Program-made: the position numbers and the translations under genes
Part shown: positions 45,017 through 53,812 of the stretch, one piece after another
Numbering within the stretch: position 1 is the stretch's first letter
Layout of the letters: each line of letters opens with the position of its first letter
Origin: Aliishimia sp965656085
GTDB lineage: Bacteria > Pseudomonadota > Alphaproteobacteria > Rhodobacterales > Rhodobacteraceae
Direction: 5' to 3'
Length of the DNA: 64,000 nucleotides
Assembly: GCA_965656085.1 (NCBI GenBank)
Contig: CBFHJA010000016.1
Span: 20,225-84,224 of the forward strand
Notes under the pieces: model-generated
Databases searched by the model: none
Seen by the model: the letters and a program-made list of their open reading frames with translations, nothing else
Told to the model about the DNA's origin: nothing

Positions 45017-46425
45017 CCACCGGCGCCACGAATTTCTGGACCAGCGGGGCTGTCCCGCTCGTGGATCCGGAGCAATTGAGCGAGATCATAGGTGCCGCTT
45101 CGGACATCTCGATCGTCGTCGACGCCGCTGCGGTCATCCAATCCGTCATTGTCAGCCCCTCGGCAGAAAGCTTCGGCAGTCTGCAACATTGGGAAGGCCG
45201 CCCTCTGATTGAGTTTCTGGCCGATGACAGCATCGTGAAATTCCAGAAGGCCTTCGCGCGCTTCATGCAGGGCGAAACCCTGACCCAGCCGCTCGAACTC
45301 AATCACGAAGACAACGCCACGTGGACATACCCCGTGCGCTACAGCGTGCACCGCTTCGGCGACAGCACGGCGCTCCTGCTCGGACGCGACCTGCGGCCGA
45401 TCGCGGAAACGCAGCAGCAGCTTGTGCAGGCGCAGATCGCGCTGGAACAAGGCTATGAGGCCCGCCGCGAGTTCGACAGCCGGTACCGGATCATGCTGAG
45501 CAAGACCCATGAGGCCGTTCTGTTCGTCAACCTGCGCGACGGGCGGATCTCCGACTGCTCGGATGCCGCCGCCAGCCTTCTGGGTCTGAAGCGCGACGCC
45601 GCCGCCGGCACCGGCCTGTCGCAACTGCTGTCCGACCGAAGCTCCGCCGAATTGATGGAGAGCCTGCTCAATGCCTCGCTTGCCGAAGGCGGCGGGACCA
45701 TCGAGGTGCGGGCCGAACGCTCGGAGCAACGCCTCACCATCGAGCCGTCGGTGTTCCGTGCGGGCGGCCAGCGCATCCTGCATTGCCTTCTGACCACCGT
45801 GGGCGAGTTGCCCCGTGTCGCCGACGCCGAGACCTCCCGCGCCGCCGCGCTGTTCCGCGCGGCCACCGATGCGATCATCTTCACCGATGCCGAGGGGGTC
45901 GTCCTGTCCGGCAACGATGCCTTTCTGGACCTGATCGGCGCGGCCCATGGCGGCGATATTCGCGGCAAGAGCCTTGGCGACCATCTCGTGCGCGGCCAGA
46001 TCGACCTGAACGTCCTGATCGACAATGCCCGGCGCGCCGGGCACATGCGGATTTACTCCACGAAACTGAACAGTGTGCTCGGCGCACGGCTGTCGGTCGA
46101 GATCTCCGCGACGCATATCACCGAAGCGGGCGCGCCGATCCTTGCCTTCATCATCCGCGATGTCAGCCGCGTGGAAGGCGTGCGCGGGTCCACCTCGGCG
46201 CGGGTGCCGGAAGAGGGCAACCGCAATGTGATGGAACTCGTCGGCAGCGCCTCGCTGAAAGAGATCGTCGCCGAAACCACCGATGTGGTGGAAAAGATGT
46301 GTATCGAGACGGCGGTGAACCTGACCAAGAACAACCGCGTCGCAGCCGCGGAAATGCTCGGCCTGTCGCGCCAGAGCCTTTATGTGAAGCTGCGCAAATA
46401 CGGCCTTCTGAGCAAGGACGGCTGA
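45013..46425 (+). CDS. ppsR: PpsR/CrtJ, redox-responsive repressor of photosynthesis genes
   Basis: A 470-residue regulator with N-terminal domain, Q-linker helix (around residues 131-150), two PAS domains and a C-terminal Fis-type helix-turn-helix (AAEMLGLSRQSLYVKLRKYGL). Cys430 in EKMCIETAV and Cys258 in RILHCLLT correspond in context to the redox-active pair of Rhodobacter PpsR (Cys424 and Cys251). It is coupled to ppaA by a 4-bp overlap. Its predicted targets, the TGT-N12-ACA boxes, are spread through this window. Confidence 0.96.
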   Translation: MTTGATNFWTSGAVPLVDPEQLSEIIGAASDISIVVDAAAVIQSVIVSPSAESFGSLQHWEGRPLIEFLADDSIVKFQKAFARFMQGETLTQPLELNHEDNATWTYPVRYSVHRFGDSTALLLGRDLRPIAETQQQLVQAQIALEQGYEARREFDSRYRIMLSKTHEAVLFVNLRDGRISDCSDAAASLLGLKRDAAAGTGLSQLLSDRSSAELMESLLNASLAEGGGTIEVRAERSEQRLTIEPSVFRAGGQRILHCLLTTVGELPRVADAETSRAAALFRAATDAIIFTDAEGVVLSGNDAFLDLIGAAHGGDIRGKSLGDHLVRGQIDLNVLIDNARRAGHMRIYSTKLNSVLGARLSVEISATHITEAGAPILAFIIRDVSRVEGVRGSTSARVPEEGNRNVMELVGSASLKEIVAETTDVVEKMCIETAVNLTKNNRVAAAEMLGLSRQSLYVKLRKYGLLSKDG

Positions 46426-46462
46426 GCCCGTCGCGGGGCTGTCTCCGCGCCCCCTCCAAACC

Positions 46463-46480
46463 TGTCCAGTTTGTGTGACA
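46463..46480. promoter_or_regulatory. PpsR/CrtJ box, bchG upstream, site 1
   Basis: TGTCCAGTTTGTGTGACA fits TGT-N12-ACA, 38 bp after the ppsR stop and 87 bp before bchG. Confidence 0.83.
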
Positions 46481-46547
46481 TTTTCGCGCGGTTGCGCGCT
46501 GGATTCCGCCTGTCATAGCCCATCTTAAGGCTTGCCACGACTCAAGG

Positions 46548-46565
46548 TGTCAGTCATAGTTTACA
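46548..46565. promoter_or_regulatory. PpsR/CrtJ box, bchG upstream, site 2 (abuts the start codon)
   Basis: TGTCAGTCATAGTTTACA fits TGT-N12-ACA and ends one base before the bchG ATG at 46567. No ribosome-binding site is present between box and ATG. Confidence 0.85.
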
Positions 46566-46566
46566 C

Positions 46567-47469
46567 ATGAGTGTCACTGGTTCCGTACAAACGCGTCGAT
46601 TCCCCGAGCCTGCCGCGGCGCTCCGCCTGATCAAGCCGATCACGTGGTTCCCGCCCATGTGGGCTTATGCCTGTGGCGCGGTCTCCTCCGGCGTATCGCC
46701 CTCGGGGCAATGGCATCTCGTCATTCTCGGCATCCTGCTCGCCGGTCCCATCGTCTGCGGCATGAGCCAAGCCGCCAATGACTGGTGCGACCGCCATGTG
46801 GACGCCATCAACGAACCGGACCGTCCGATCCCGTCGGGCCGCATCCCGGGCCGCTGGGGTCTGTGGATCGCGCTCGCCATGTCCGCCCTGTCGCTCGTCG
46901 TCGGCTGGCAACTCGGCCCGTGGGGCTTCGGGGCCACCATCGTCGGCGTGCTCGCCGCCTGGGCCTATTCCGCCGAACCGGTGCGCCTCAAACGCTCGGG
47001 CTGGTGGGGACCGGGCCTGTGCGGTCTCTCCTACGAAACCCTGCCATGGTTCACCGGGGCCGCAGTCCTGAGCGCGGGCGCCCCCGACATGAAAATCGTC
47101 TGGATCGCCCTGCTCTATGGTATCGGCGCCCATGGCATCATGACGCTTAACGATTTCAAGGCCCTAGAAGGCGACCGGCAAATGGGCGTGAACTCCCTGC
47201 CCGTGACGCTCGGCCCGGTCCGCGCCGCGCAAGTCGCCTGCATCGTCATGGCCCTGCCGCAAATGGCCGTGGTCGCGCTTCTGTTCTCATGGGGCGCAAC
47301 CGGACATGCGCTGGCCGTTGGCGCGCTTCTCATGGCGCAATTCTGGGCGATGACCGTGATGTTCAAGGACCCCAAGGCCAAGGCCCCGTGGTATAACGGC
47401 ACCGGCGTTCTGTTCTATGTCTCCGGCATGATGGTCTCGGCCTTCGCCCTGCGGGGAATGATGCTGTGA
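46567..47469 (+). CDS. bchG: Bacteriochlorophyll synthase (geranylgeranyl/phytyl transferase)
   Basis: A 300-residue UbiA-family prenyltransferase with about eight or nine transmembrane helices. The Mg-diphosphate motif is NDWCDRHVDAINEPDRPIPSG; the second Asp-rich region is LNDFKALEGDRQMG. It esterifies bacteriochlorophyllide a. The family N-terminus RFPEPAAALRLIKPITWFPPMWAY supports the ATG at 46567, yet the ATG has no Shine-Dalgarno and directly follows a PpsR box, so translation may be leaderless or weak. It overlaps the next gene by four bases (GTGA). Confidence 0.95.
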   Translation: MSVTGSVQTRRFPEPAAALRLIKPITWFPPMWAYACGAVSSGVSPSGQWHLVILGILLAGPIVCGMSQAANDWCDRHVDAINEPDRPIPSGRIPGRWGLWIALAMSALSLVVGWQLGPWGFGATIVGVLAAWAYSAEPVRLKRSGWWGPGLCGLSYETLPWFTGAAVLSAGAPDMKIVWIALLYGIGAHGIMTLNDFKALEGDRQMGVNSLPVTLGPVRAAQVACIVMALPQMAVVALLFSWGATGHALAVGALLMAQFWAMTVMFKDPKAKAPWYNGTGVLFYVSGMMVSAFALRGMML

Positions 47470-48722
47470 CCGGCTGGGGCACCCTTGTCCGGCTCTGTTT
47501 GGTCAACACGGCCATCGGCGGTCTCGCGGCCCTCCCGGTGAACCTGTTCAACCGCCTGATGACCGTCGAGCTTGCCCTGCCCGCGCTTCTGCCGGGCCTG
47601 TTGGTGGCGCTGCATTACGGCGTGCAGCTCTCGCGCCCCGTGTTCGGACACCGCTCGGACGCCAAGGGCGGGCGCACACCGTTCATCATCGGCGGCATCG
47701 CGCTTGTCGGCCTCGGCGTGCTCGGCGCGGCTTGGGGCATCGCTCTGGCAGAGGGCTCCGCCATGCTGGCGCTTGTGGTTTGGGCGCTGTCCTATATCGC
47801 CATCGGCCTCGGCATCGGCGCCGCCGGCACCTCCTTCCTCGCGCTGCTCGCGCAGGTCTCCGGCGAGCGCAAGGGCGCGGCGGCGACGCTTGCATGGCTG
47901 ATGCTGATCGCGGGGGCCATCGCGGCCTCCATCGGCACCGGCATCGCCCTCGAACCCTATAGCCCAGACCGTCTGGTCGTCGTGGTCGCTGCGGTCGTGA
48001 CGATCTGCATCCTCCTGAGCGTGCTGGCCACGGCGGGTATCGAGCGCAACATCACGACACCGCCGCCTGCCGAAGATGTGAAACTGAAAGACGCGCTGCG
48101 CAGCACATGGGCGGACCCGGTCGCGCGGCAATTCACCGGCTTCGTGTTCCTGTCGATCCTCGCCTTTTACCTGTCCGAGTTGATCCTCGAACCCTTCGCG
48201 GGGCATGTCCATGGCCTGAGCCCCGAGGACTCCACGAAACTCTCTGGCGGCAAGGATGGCGCGTCCCTGATCGGCATGATCGGCGCGGGTGTGCTGTCGC
48301 AGCTCCGGATCGGGAGCTTGCGCTTCTGGGCCATCGCGGGCTGCGTGATCTCCGCCGCCGGGCTTCTGGCGCTCGGCCTGACCTTGCCCATCGTGCCCGC
48401 CACCGTGGTTCTGGGCCTCGGCAACGGCCTCTTCGTCGTCGGCGCAATCGGCTCGATGATGCAACTCGCCGCCGCCCATGAGCGCGCCACCGGCACCCGG
48501 ATGGGCGTCTTCGGCGCCTCGCAGGCCGTCGCCGCCGGGCTCGCGGGGCTGATGGCCACCGGCACGCTCGATGCCGCGCGCACGGTCCTGCCGGACGCAA
48601 CCGCCTATGGCACTGTTTTCACACTGGAAGCTGCACTATTTCTCGCAGCGGCGCTGATGGCCGCCCGCGTGATGCGCGCAGAACCACACAAACCTGACGC
48701 AACCTTGGTACCGGGGGAATGA
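47466..48722 (+). CDS. PucC-like BCD-family transporter next to bchG
   Basis: A 418-residue, 12-helix MFS protein of the bacteriochlorophyll-delivery family and paralogue of LhaA. Signatures are LPVNLFNRLMTVELALPALLPG, RPVFGHRSDAKGGRTPFIIGG and GLGNGLFVVGAIGSMMQLA. It starts with GTG inside the bchG stop. In Rhodobacter the gene between bchG and bchP is called bch2 or orf428. It probably escorts bacteriochlorophyll from BchG to the complexes. Confidence 0.9.
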   Translation: MTGWGTLVRLCLVNTAIGGLAALPVNLFNRLMTVELALPALLPGLLVALHYGVQLSRPVFGHRSDAKGGRTPFIIGGIALVGLGVLGAAWGIALAEGSAMLALVVWALSYIAIGLGIGAAGTSFLALLAQVSGERKGAAATLAWLMLIAGAIAASIGTGIALEPYSPDRLVVVVAAVVTICILLSVLATAGIERNITTPPPAEDVKLKDALRSTWADPVARQFTGFVFLSILAFYLSELILEPFAGHVHGLSPEDSTKLSGGKDGASLIGMIGAGVLSQLRIGSLRFWAIAGCVISAAGLLALGLTLPIVPATVVLGLGNGLFVVGAIGSMMQLAAAHERATGTRMGVFGASQAVAAGLAGLMATGTLDAARTVLPDATAYGTVFTLEAALFLAAALMAARVMRAEPHKPDATLVPGE

Positions 48723-48725
48723 ATT

Positions 48726-49904
48726 ATGTATGACGTCGTCGTTGTAGGCGGGGGCCCCTCGGGTGCCACAGCCGCGCTTGATCTGGTGAACTCCGGCCAC
48801 TCGGTCGCCCTTCTGGACCGCGAGGGCCGCATCAAGCCCTGTGGCGGCGCGATCCCGCCGCGCCTGATGGAGGATTTCGACGTCCGCGAGGAGCAGCTTC
48901 TGTGCAAGGTCAACACCGCGCGGATGATCTCGCCCACCGGACGCCACGTGGATATCCCCATCGAGAACGGCTTCGTCGGCATGGTCGACCGCAAGGATTT
49001 CGACCCGTGGCTACGCCAGCGCGCCGCTGATGCCGGGGCCGAGTATTTCACCGGCACCTTCGTGCGGATCGACCGCCCGAACGGCACGCCAGTGGTGATC
49101 TACCGCGACAAGGCCACGCAAGAAGAGCGCGAACTGCCAGCCAAGCTGGTGATCGGCGCGGATGGCGCGAAATCCCGCGTCGGGCTTGCGGAGATCAAGG
49201 ATGCCGACAAGATCCCGCTCGTCTTCGCCTATCACGAGATCATCAAGGCGCCGCCGAAGAACGAGGTCTATGACCCGGTGCGCTGCGACGTGATCTATGA
49301 CGGCAAGATCTCCCCCGATTTCTACGGCTGGGTCTTCCCACATGGCAACAGCGCGTCCGTGGGCATGGGCACCGAGATCGCCTCGGTGAACCTCAAGGAG
49401 GCCACCGCCGCCCTGCGTGCGGCCTCCGGGCTGGCCGAGTGCGAAACCCTGCGCAAGGAAGGCGCGCCGATCCCCCTCAAACCGCTCGACAAGTGGGACA
49501 ATGGCAAGGACGTGGTGCTCGCTGGAGACGCCGCAGGCGTGGTTGCCCCCTCCTCCGGGGAAGGGATTTACTACGCGATGGTCGGTGGCCGGGTGGCTGC
49601 GACAGCATGCGCCGCGACATTGGCGTCGGGGCGTGCTAAAGACCTAACCCTCGCCCGCAAGTTGTTCATGCGTGAACACAAGACCGTTTTCCGTGTGTTG
49701 GCCTCGATGCAAAACGCCTATTACCGCTCCGATATGCGCCGCGAACGCTTCGTCTCGCTCTGCCACGACATCGACGTGCAGCGCCTGACCTTCGAGGCCT
49801 ACATGAACAAGAAACTGGTGAAGGCCCGCCCGATGGCGCATCTCAAGATCGGCATCAAGAACCTCGCGCATCTTACTGGGCTGGTGGCCCCGGAACGCGT
49901 ATGA
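48726..49904 (+). CDS. bchP: Geranylgeranyl reductase (bacteriochlorophyll phytyl side chain)
   Basis: A 392-residue flavoprotein that reduces the geranylgeranyl tail to phytyl. The FAD fold is MYDVVVVGGGPSGATAALDL; later motifs are LVIGADGAKSRVG and VLAGDAAGVVAPSSGEGIYYAM. It lies three bases after the PucC-like gene and overlaps idi by four, keeping prenyl-tail genes together. Confidence 0.96.
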   Translation: MYDVVVVGGGPSGATAALDLVNSGHSVALLDREGRIKPCGGAIPPRLMEDFDVREEQLLCKVNTARMISPTGRHVDIPIENGFVGMVDRKDFDPWLRQRAADAGAEYFTGTFVRIDRPNGTPVVIYRDKATQEERELPAKLVIGADGAKSRVGLAEIKDADKIPLVFAYHEIIKAPPKNEVYDPVRCDVIYDGKISPDFYGWVFPHGNSASVGMGTEIASVNLKEATAALRAASGLAECETLRKEGAPIPLKPLDKWDNGKDVVLAGDAAGVVAPSSGEGIYYAMVGGRVAATACAATLASGRAKDLTLARKLFMREHKTVFRVLASMQNAYYRSDMRRERFVSLCHDIDVQRLTFEAYMNKKLVKARPMAHLKIGIKNLAHLTGLVAPERV

Positions 49905-50446
49905 GCATCATGATCCCCGCCTGGGTCGACGGCGCGTTGACTCCCGTCGAAAAGCTCGAAGCCCATGTTAAGGGGCTTCGGCACAAGGCGATTTCCGTCT
50001 TCGTGCTGCGCGGGCGCGAGGTGCTGCTGCAACGGCGCGCGATGGACAAGTATCACACGCCGGGCCTCTGGGCGAATACCTGCTGCACCCATCCGAACTG
50101 GGACGAAGACCCGGCGGTCTGCGCGGTGCGGCGGCTGGACGAGGAACTGGGGATCACCGGGCTGACGCTGGAGCACCGGCACCATCTGGAATACCGCGCC
50201 GATGTTGGCGGCGGGCTGATCGAACACGAGGTGGTCGATGTCTACATGGCCCGCGTGACCGCGCCGCTCGACGTGCACCCGAACCCCTCCGAAGTGATGG
50301 ACACCCGCTGGGTCGATTACCATGACCTGCTCGCGGAAGTGCAACGCCATCCGGACCGCTTCACCCCGTGGCTGCGGATTTATCTCGCGGATTACGCGGA
50401 CGTGATCTTCGGCCCGGACCTGATCCTGTCCACGCAGGCAAGCTGA
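49901..50446 (+). CDS. idi: Isopentenyl-diphosphate delta-isomerase (type I)
   Basis: A 181-residue Nudix-fold isomerase converting IPP to DMAPP. The catalytic Cys is in WANTCCTHPNWDEDP, the Nudix-like stretch is AVRRLDEELGI, and the Glu of the metal site lies in LIEHEVVDVY. It is the last gene of the ppaA-to-idi run; its use with bchP and two dxs genes points to enhanced isoprenoid flux. Confidence 0.95.
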   Translation: MSIMIPAWVDGALTPVEKLEAHVKGLRHKAISVFVLRGREVLLQRRAMDKYHTPGLWANTCCTHPNWDEDPAVCAVRRLDEELGITGLTLEHRHHLEYRADVGGGLIEHEVVDVYMARVTAPLDVHPNPSEVMDTRWVDYHDLLAEVQRHPDRFTPWLRIYLADYADVIFGPDLILSTQAS

Positions 50447-50495
50447 CCCGCGCACGCGGGCCATTCAACTTTCCCACCGCATGCTTTAGGTCTGT

Positions 50496-50518
50496 CCGCG
50501 TTACCGCGCGCAACGCGG
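50496..50518 (+). terminator. Possible terminator after idi
   Basis: Perfect arms CCGCGTT/AACGCGG with a nine-base loop, followed by GTCTCT. A smaller CCCGCG/CGCGGG stem lies at 50447-50460. There is no real T tract, so termination is probable but not certain. Confidence 0.45.
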
Positions 50519-50535
50519 GTCTCTAGGCACGGTTC

Positions 50536-51474
50536 ATGTCCATATCCCCCTCCGTGGCACATCGCCCCTCACTGGCGATTGCTCTGAAACTCACGGCTGT
50601 CTTCCTGTTCATCGTCATGGCCGGGATGATCAAGGCCGCCACCCAGACCGTGCCGCCCGGTCAGGCCGTGTTCTTCCGTGCGGCCTTCGCGATCCCGGTG
50701 ATCGCGCTCTGGCTGGCCCTGCGCGGCGATCTGCGGACCGGGCTGGTGCCGCGCTCGCTCTCGGCGCATGTCTGGCGCGGCCTGCTCGGCACCGCCGGTA
50801 TGGGTCTGACCTTCGCGGGCCTGTCGCTGCTGCCGCTGCCGGAAGTGACGGCCATCGGCTATGCGACGCCGATCTTCACCGTGCTGTTGGCGGCCGTGAT
50901 GCTCGGCGAGAAAATCCGCCTCATCCGGATCACCGCCGTGCTGATGGGTCTCATCGGCGTGATGGTGGTGATGTATCCGCGCCTCACCGTGGGCGATCTG
51001 ACCAATGCCACGACGCTGGGCGCGCTGATGGTCCTTGTGGCGTCGATCATGCGCGCGCTGGTGCAGATCCACATCCGCCAGATGGTGCAAAAGGAACAGA
51101 CCGCCGCCATCGTGTTCTGGTTCTCCGTCACCGCCGCCGTTCTCAGCCTCGCCACGATCCCCTTCGGCTGGGTTGCCCCCGGCCCGGACGCGCTGATGCT
51201 GATGATCGGCGCGGGCGTGATCGGCGGCGTCGCGCAAATCCTCGTCACCACGGCCTACCGCTTCGGCGCGGCCTCGATGCTGGCGCCCTTCGATTATGCC
51301 TCGATGATCTTCGCGGTGCTGATCGGCTGGCTGGTCTTCGGCGACTGGCCGACCCCGGTGATCCTGACCGGCGCGGGGCTTGTCATCGCGGGCGGCGCGC
51401 TCATTATCTGGCGGGAGCGTCAACTGGGCCTCGATCACCGCAAGGCCCGCTCTGTCACCGATCCAAAGGGGTAA
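50536..51474 (+). CDS. DMT-superfamily (EamA) transporter
   Basis: A 312-residue protein with ten predicted transmembrane helices in two EamA repeats (e.g. PEVTAIGYATPIFTVLLAAVMLGEKI in the first and PFDYASMIFAVLIGWLVFGDWP in the second). It belongs to the RhaT/riboflavin-S-adenosylmethionine-type exporter group; its substrate is unknown. It lies two bases before cobO but is separated from idi by about 90 bp with hairpins, so it likely starts a new transcription unit. Confidence 0.88.
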   Translation: MSISPSVAHRPSLAIALKLTAVFLFIVMAGMIKAATQTVPPGQAVFFRAAFAIPVIALWLALRGDLRTGLVPRSLSAHVWRGLLGTAGMGLTFAGLSLLPLPEVTAIGYATPIFTVLLAAVMLGEKIRLIRITAVLMGLIGVMVVMYPRLTVGDLTNATTLGALMVLVASIMRALVQIHIRQMVQKEQTAAIVFWFSVTAAVLSLATIPFGWVAPGPDALMLMIGAGVIGGVAQILVTTAYRFGAASMLAPFDYASMIFAVLIGWLVFGDWPTPVILTGAGLVIAGGALIIWRERQLGLDHRKARSVTDPKG

Positions 51475-51476
51475 CC

Positions 51477-52070
51477 ATGTCCGACGACCACAAGACCAAG
51501 ATGCAGGAAGTGCAAAAGGCCCACCGCGCCAAGATCGCGGAAAGCGGCGATCCGGGGCGCGGGCTGGTGCTGGTGCATACCGGCAACGGCAAGGGCAAGT
51601 CCTCCTCGGCCTTCGGCGTGATCGTGCGTGCGCTTGGCTGGGGCAAGACCGTGGGCGTGGTGCAGTTCATCAAGGGCAACTGGGTCACCGGCGAGCGGCA
51701 GTTCTTCGACAGGCTCGGCGGCGTGGACTGGCACACGATGGGCGAGGGGTTCACTTGGGACACGCAGGACGCCGGTCAGGACACCGAGGCGGCGACAGCG
51801 GCCTTTGCCAAGGCCCGCGAGATGATGGAGAGCGGGACATATGACCTGATCGTGCTCGACGAGATCAACATCGCCCTGCGCTATGATTACCTCGATGTGG
51901 CGGCGGTGCTCGCTGGTCTGGAGGCGCGCGCGGACCGCACGAGCGTGATCCTGACCGGGCGCGACGCCAAGCCGGACCTGTGCGACTACGCGGACCTTGT
52001 GAGCGAGATGACCGAGGTGAAACACCCGTTTCAAGCGGGCATCAAAGCGCAACGCGGCGTGGATTACTGA
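51477..52070 (+). CDS. cobO: Cob(I)yrinic acid a,c-diamide adenosyltransferase
   Basis: A 197-residue CobA/CobO-type adenosyltransferase that attaches the adenosyl group to corrinoids. The P-loop is HTGNGKGKSSSAFG, Walker B-like DLIVLDEINIALRYDYL, and the C-terminal HPFQAGIKAQRGVDY is typical. Its product pathway, B12, connects with the cobalamin-binding PpaA, although the gene lies outside the bch operons. It faces the phosphatase gene tail to tail. Confidence 0.94.
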   Translation: MSDDHKTKMQEVQKAHRAKIAESGDPGRGLVLVHTGNGKGKSSSAFGVIVRALGWGKTVGVVQFIKGNWVTGERQFFDRLGGVDWHTMGEGFTWDTQDAGQDTEAATAAFAKAREMMESGTYDLIVLDEINIALRYDYLDVAAVLAGLEARADRTSVILTGRDAKPDLCDYADLVSEMTEVKHPFQAGIKAQRGVDY

Positions 52071-52083
52071 GCGCGCCCCAAGC

Positions 52084-53640
52084 TCACAGGTCCGGATCGA
52101 GCGTCACCGCGTAAAGCTCCCGGTCCCCGCGATCCATCAGCCGCACCCGCATCTGCCCGCTCTGCCCCTCGATATCCACCAGCCCGAAAAACTGCGTGTC
52201 ATCGCGCGGCGGCGGGTTGCCACCCAGACCGCCGGGACGCCCCTTAGCAAAGACGCGCTGCGGCCCGAACGTCGCATCGAGCGCGCCCGGACGCCCGGTC
52301 GCCGCATGGATCGGCCCGGTCACGAACTCCCAGAACGGTGCGAAGTCCTGAAACCCGGCCCGGTTCGGATCGTAGAAATGCGCCGCCGTGTAATGCACAT
52401 CCGCTGTCAGCCAGACCGTGTTCGCGATCCCGGCCTGCTTGATGAACCGCAAAAGCTCCGCGATCTCAAGCTCGCGCCCGCGCGCAGGCCCGTCCCGCCC
52501 ATCCGACACGGCCTCCGACCCGGTCTTGTCGCGCACCTTGTCCCACACGATGAGCCCGAGCGGCTGGTCGGACGCGATCACCTTCCAGACCGCCCGCGAG
52601 GCGGCCAATTCCCGCTGCAGCCACGCCATCTGCTGCGCCCCGAGCAGCCGCGCCTCCGCGACGTCCCTGCCATCCGGCGCGGACTGGTTCGGCCCGCGAT
52701 AGGAGCGCAGATCAAGGAAAAACACGTCCAAAAGCGGCCCATAGGCGATCTTGCGGTAGATCCGTCCCGGCGCGCCCGGCACGGGTCGCAGCGGCGTCAT
52801 CTCGTGAAAGGCCCGCCGCGCCCGTGTCACCAGACGCCCGACATCCTTCTCGGTATAGCGATCATCCTCCAGCAAGGACCGCCCCGGCGACCAATTGTTG
52901 ACCACCTCGTGATCGTCCCATTGCTGGAAACTCGGCACGGCGGCGTTCATCGCAAGCAGATGCCGGTCGCGCAGGTTGTATTGCCACTGCGCGCGGAACT
53001 CGGGCAGGCTCTCGGCGACTTTGCGCTTGGCCTCCGGCAGATCGACATTGCGCCATACCACCTGCCCGCCCCGCACGACCTCGTCCTGCATCGGATTGTC
53101 CGCATAGACCGTGTCACCCGAATGGATGAAGAAATCGGGCTGATGGCGGGCGATGGTGGCATAGGTCTGCATCCCGTCCTCATTGATCCCCCAACCCTGT
53201 CCGGCGGTATCCCCCGACCACGCAAAGCGAAGATCGCGGCGCGTGGCGGGCGCGGTGCGAAACCGGCCCGTGACCGGCTCGGACAGCAGGGTCGGCTCGG
53301 CGAGATCGGCCGCTGTGAAGCGGTAGAATACCTCCTGATCCGGCGGCAGACCCGTCAGCAGCCGCTTGATCGCGAAATCGCTCCCTGGCCCGGCCTCCAG
53401 CGGGGGAAGCTGCCACGCATCCCGGAAGCTCTCGGTGGTTGAGACCTCCACGCCGATCCGCGCAGGCCGGTCCGTCCGCGTCCAGATCATCCCGGACCCC
53501 GGCCCCACATCCCCCGATTGCACCCCCTGCGTGAAGACCGGACGGCTCGCCGCACGCGACAGCCCCGGCAGCGCGAGCCCCGCGCCGAACGCGGCGGCTG
53601 AGGTCAGGACAAGACGGCGGGAGGGCCGTTGAATGGACAT
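52084..53640 (-). CDS. PhoD-like alkaline phosphatase, Tat-exported
   Basis: A 518-residue metallophosphoesterase of the PhoD family. The N-terminus RPSRRLVLTSAAAFGAGLALPG is a twin-arginine signal. Catalytic blocks: WSGDTAGQGWG, FFIHSGDTVYADNP, QQWDDHEVVNNWSPG and WLTADVHYTAAHFYDP. Enzymes of this family release phosphate from mono- and diesters using Ca/Fe in the periplasm. No Pho box was recognised upstream. Confidence 0.92.
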   Translation of the reverse strand: MSIQRPSRRLVLTSAAAFGAGLALPGLSRAASRPVFTQGVQSGDVGPGSGMIWTRTDRPARIGVEVSTTESFRDAWQLPPLEAGPGSDFAIKRLLTGLPPDQEVFYRFTAADLAEPTLLSEPVTGRFRTAPATRRDLRFAWSGDTAGQGWGINEDGMQTYATIARHQPDFFIHSGDTVYADNPMQDEVVRGGQVVWRNVDLPEAKRKVAESLPEFRAQWQYNLRDRHLLAMNAAVPSFQQWDDHEVVNNWSPGRSLLEDDRYTEKDVGRLVTRARRAFHEMTPLRPVPGAPGRIYRKIAYGPLLDVFFLDLRSYRGPNQSAPDGRDVAEARLLGAQQMAWLQRELAASRAVWKVIASDQPLGLIVWDKVRDKTGSEAVSDGRDGPARGRELEIAELLRFIKQAGIANTVWLTADVHYTAAHFYDPNRAGFQDFAPFWEFVTGPIHAATGRPGALDATFGPQRVFAKGRPGGLGGNPPPRDDTQFFGLVDIEGQSGQMRVRLMDRGDRELYAVTLDPDL

Positions 53641-53812
53641 GGGTCTCCTCCGGATGGGACGGGCCGGGATGCCCGCCAGTGTAGCAAACCTGCGATGCGC
53701 GTGTAACGGCCTGACGACAGCCGTGCAGAACAGACGGGATAGACAGACAAGCGACGCTCGCTAAAGTGGTGCGGCGCGGCCAAACAGGCCCCGCATATTG
53801 GGAGGAACCATC

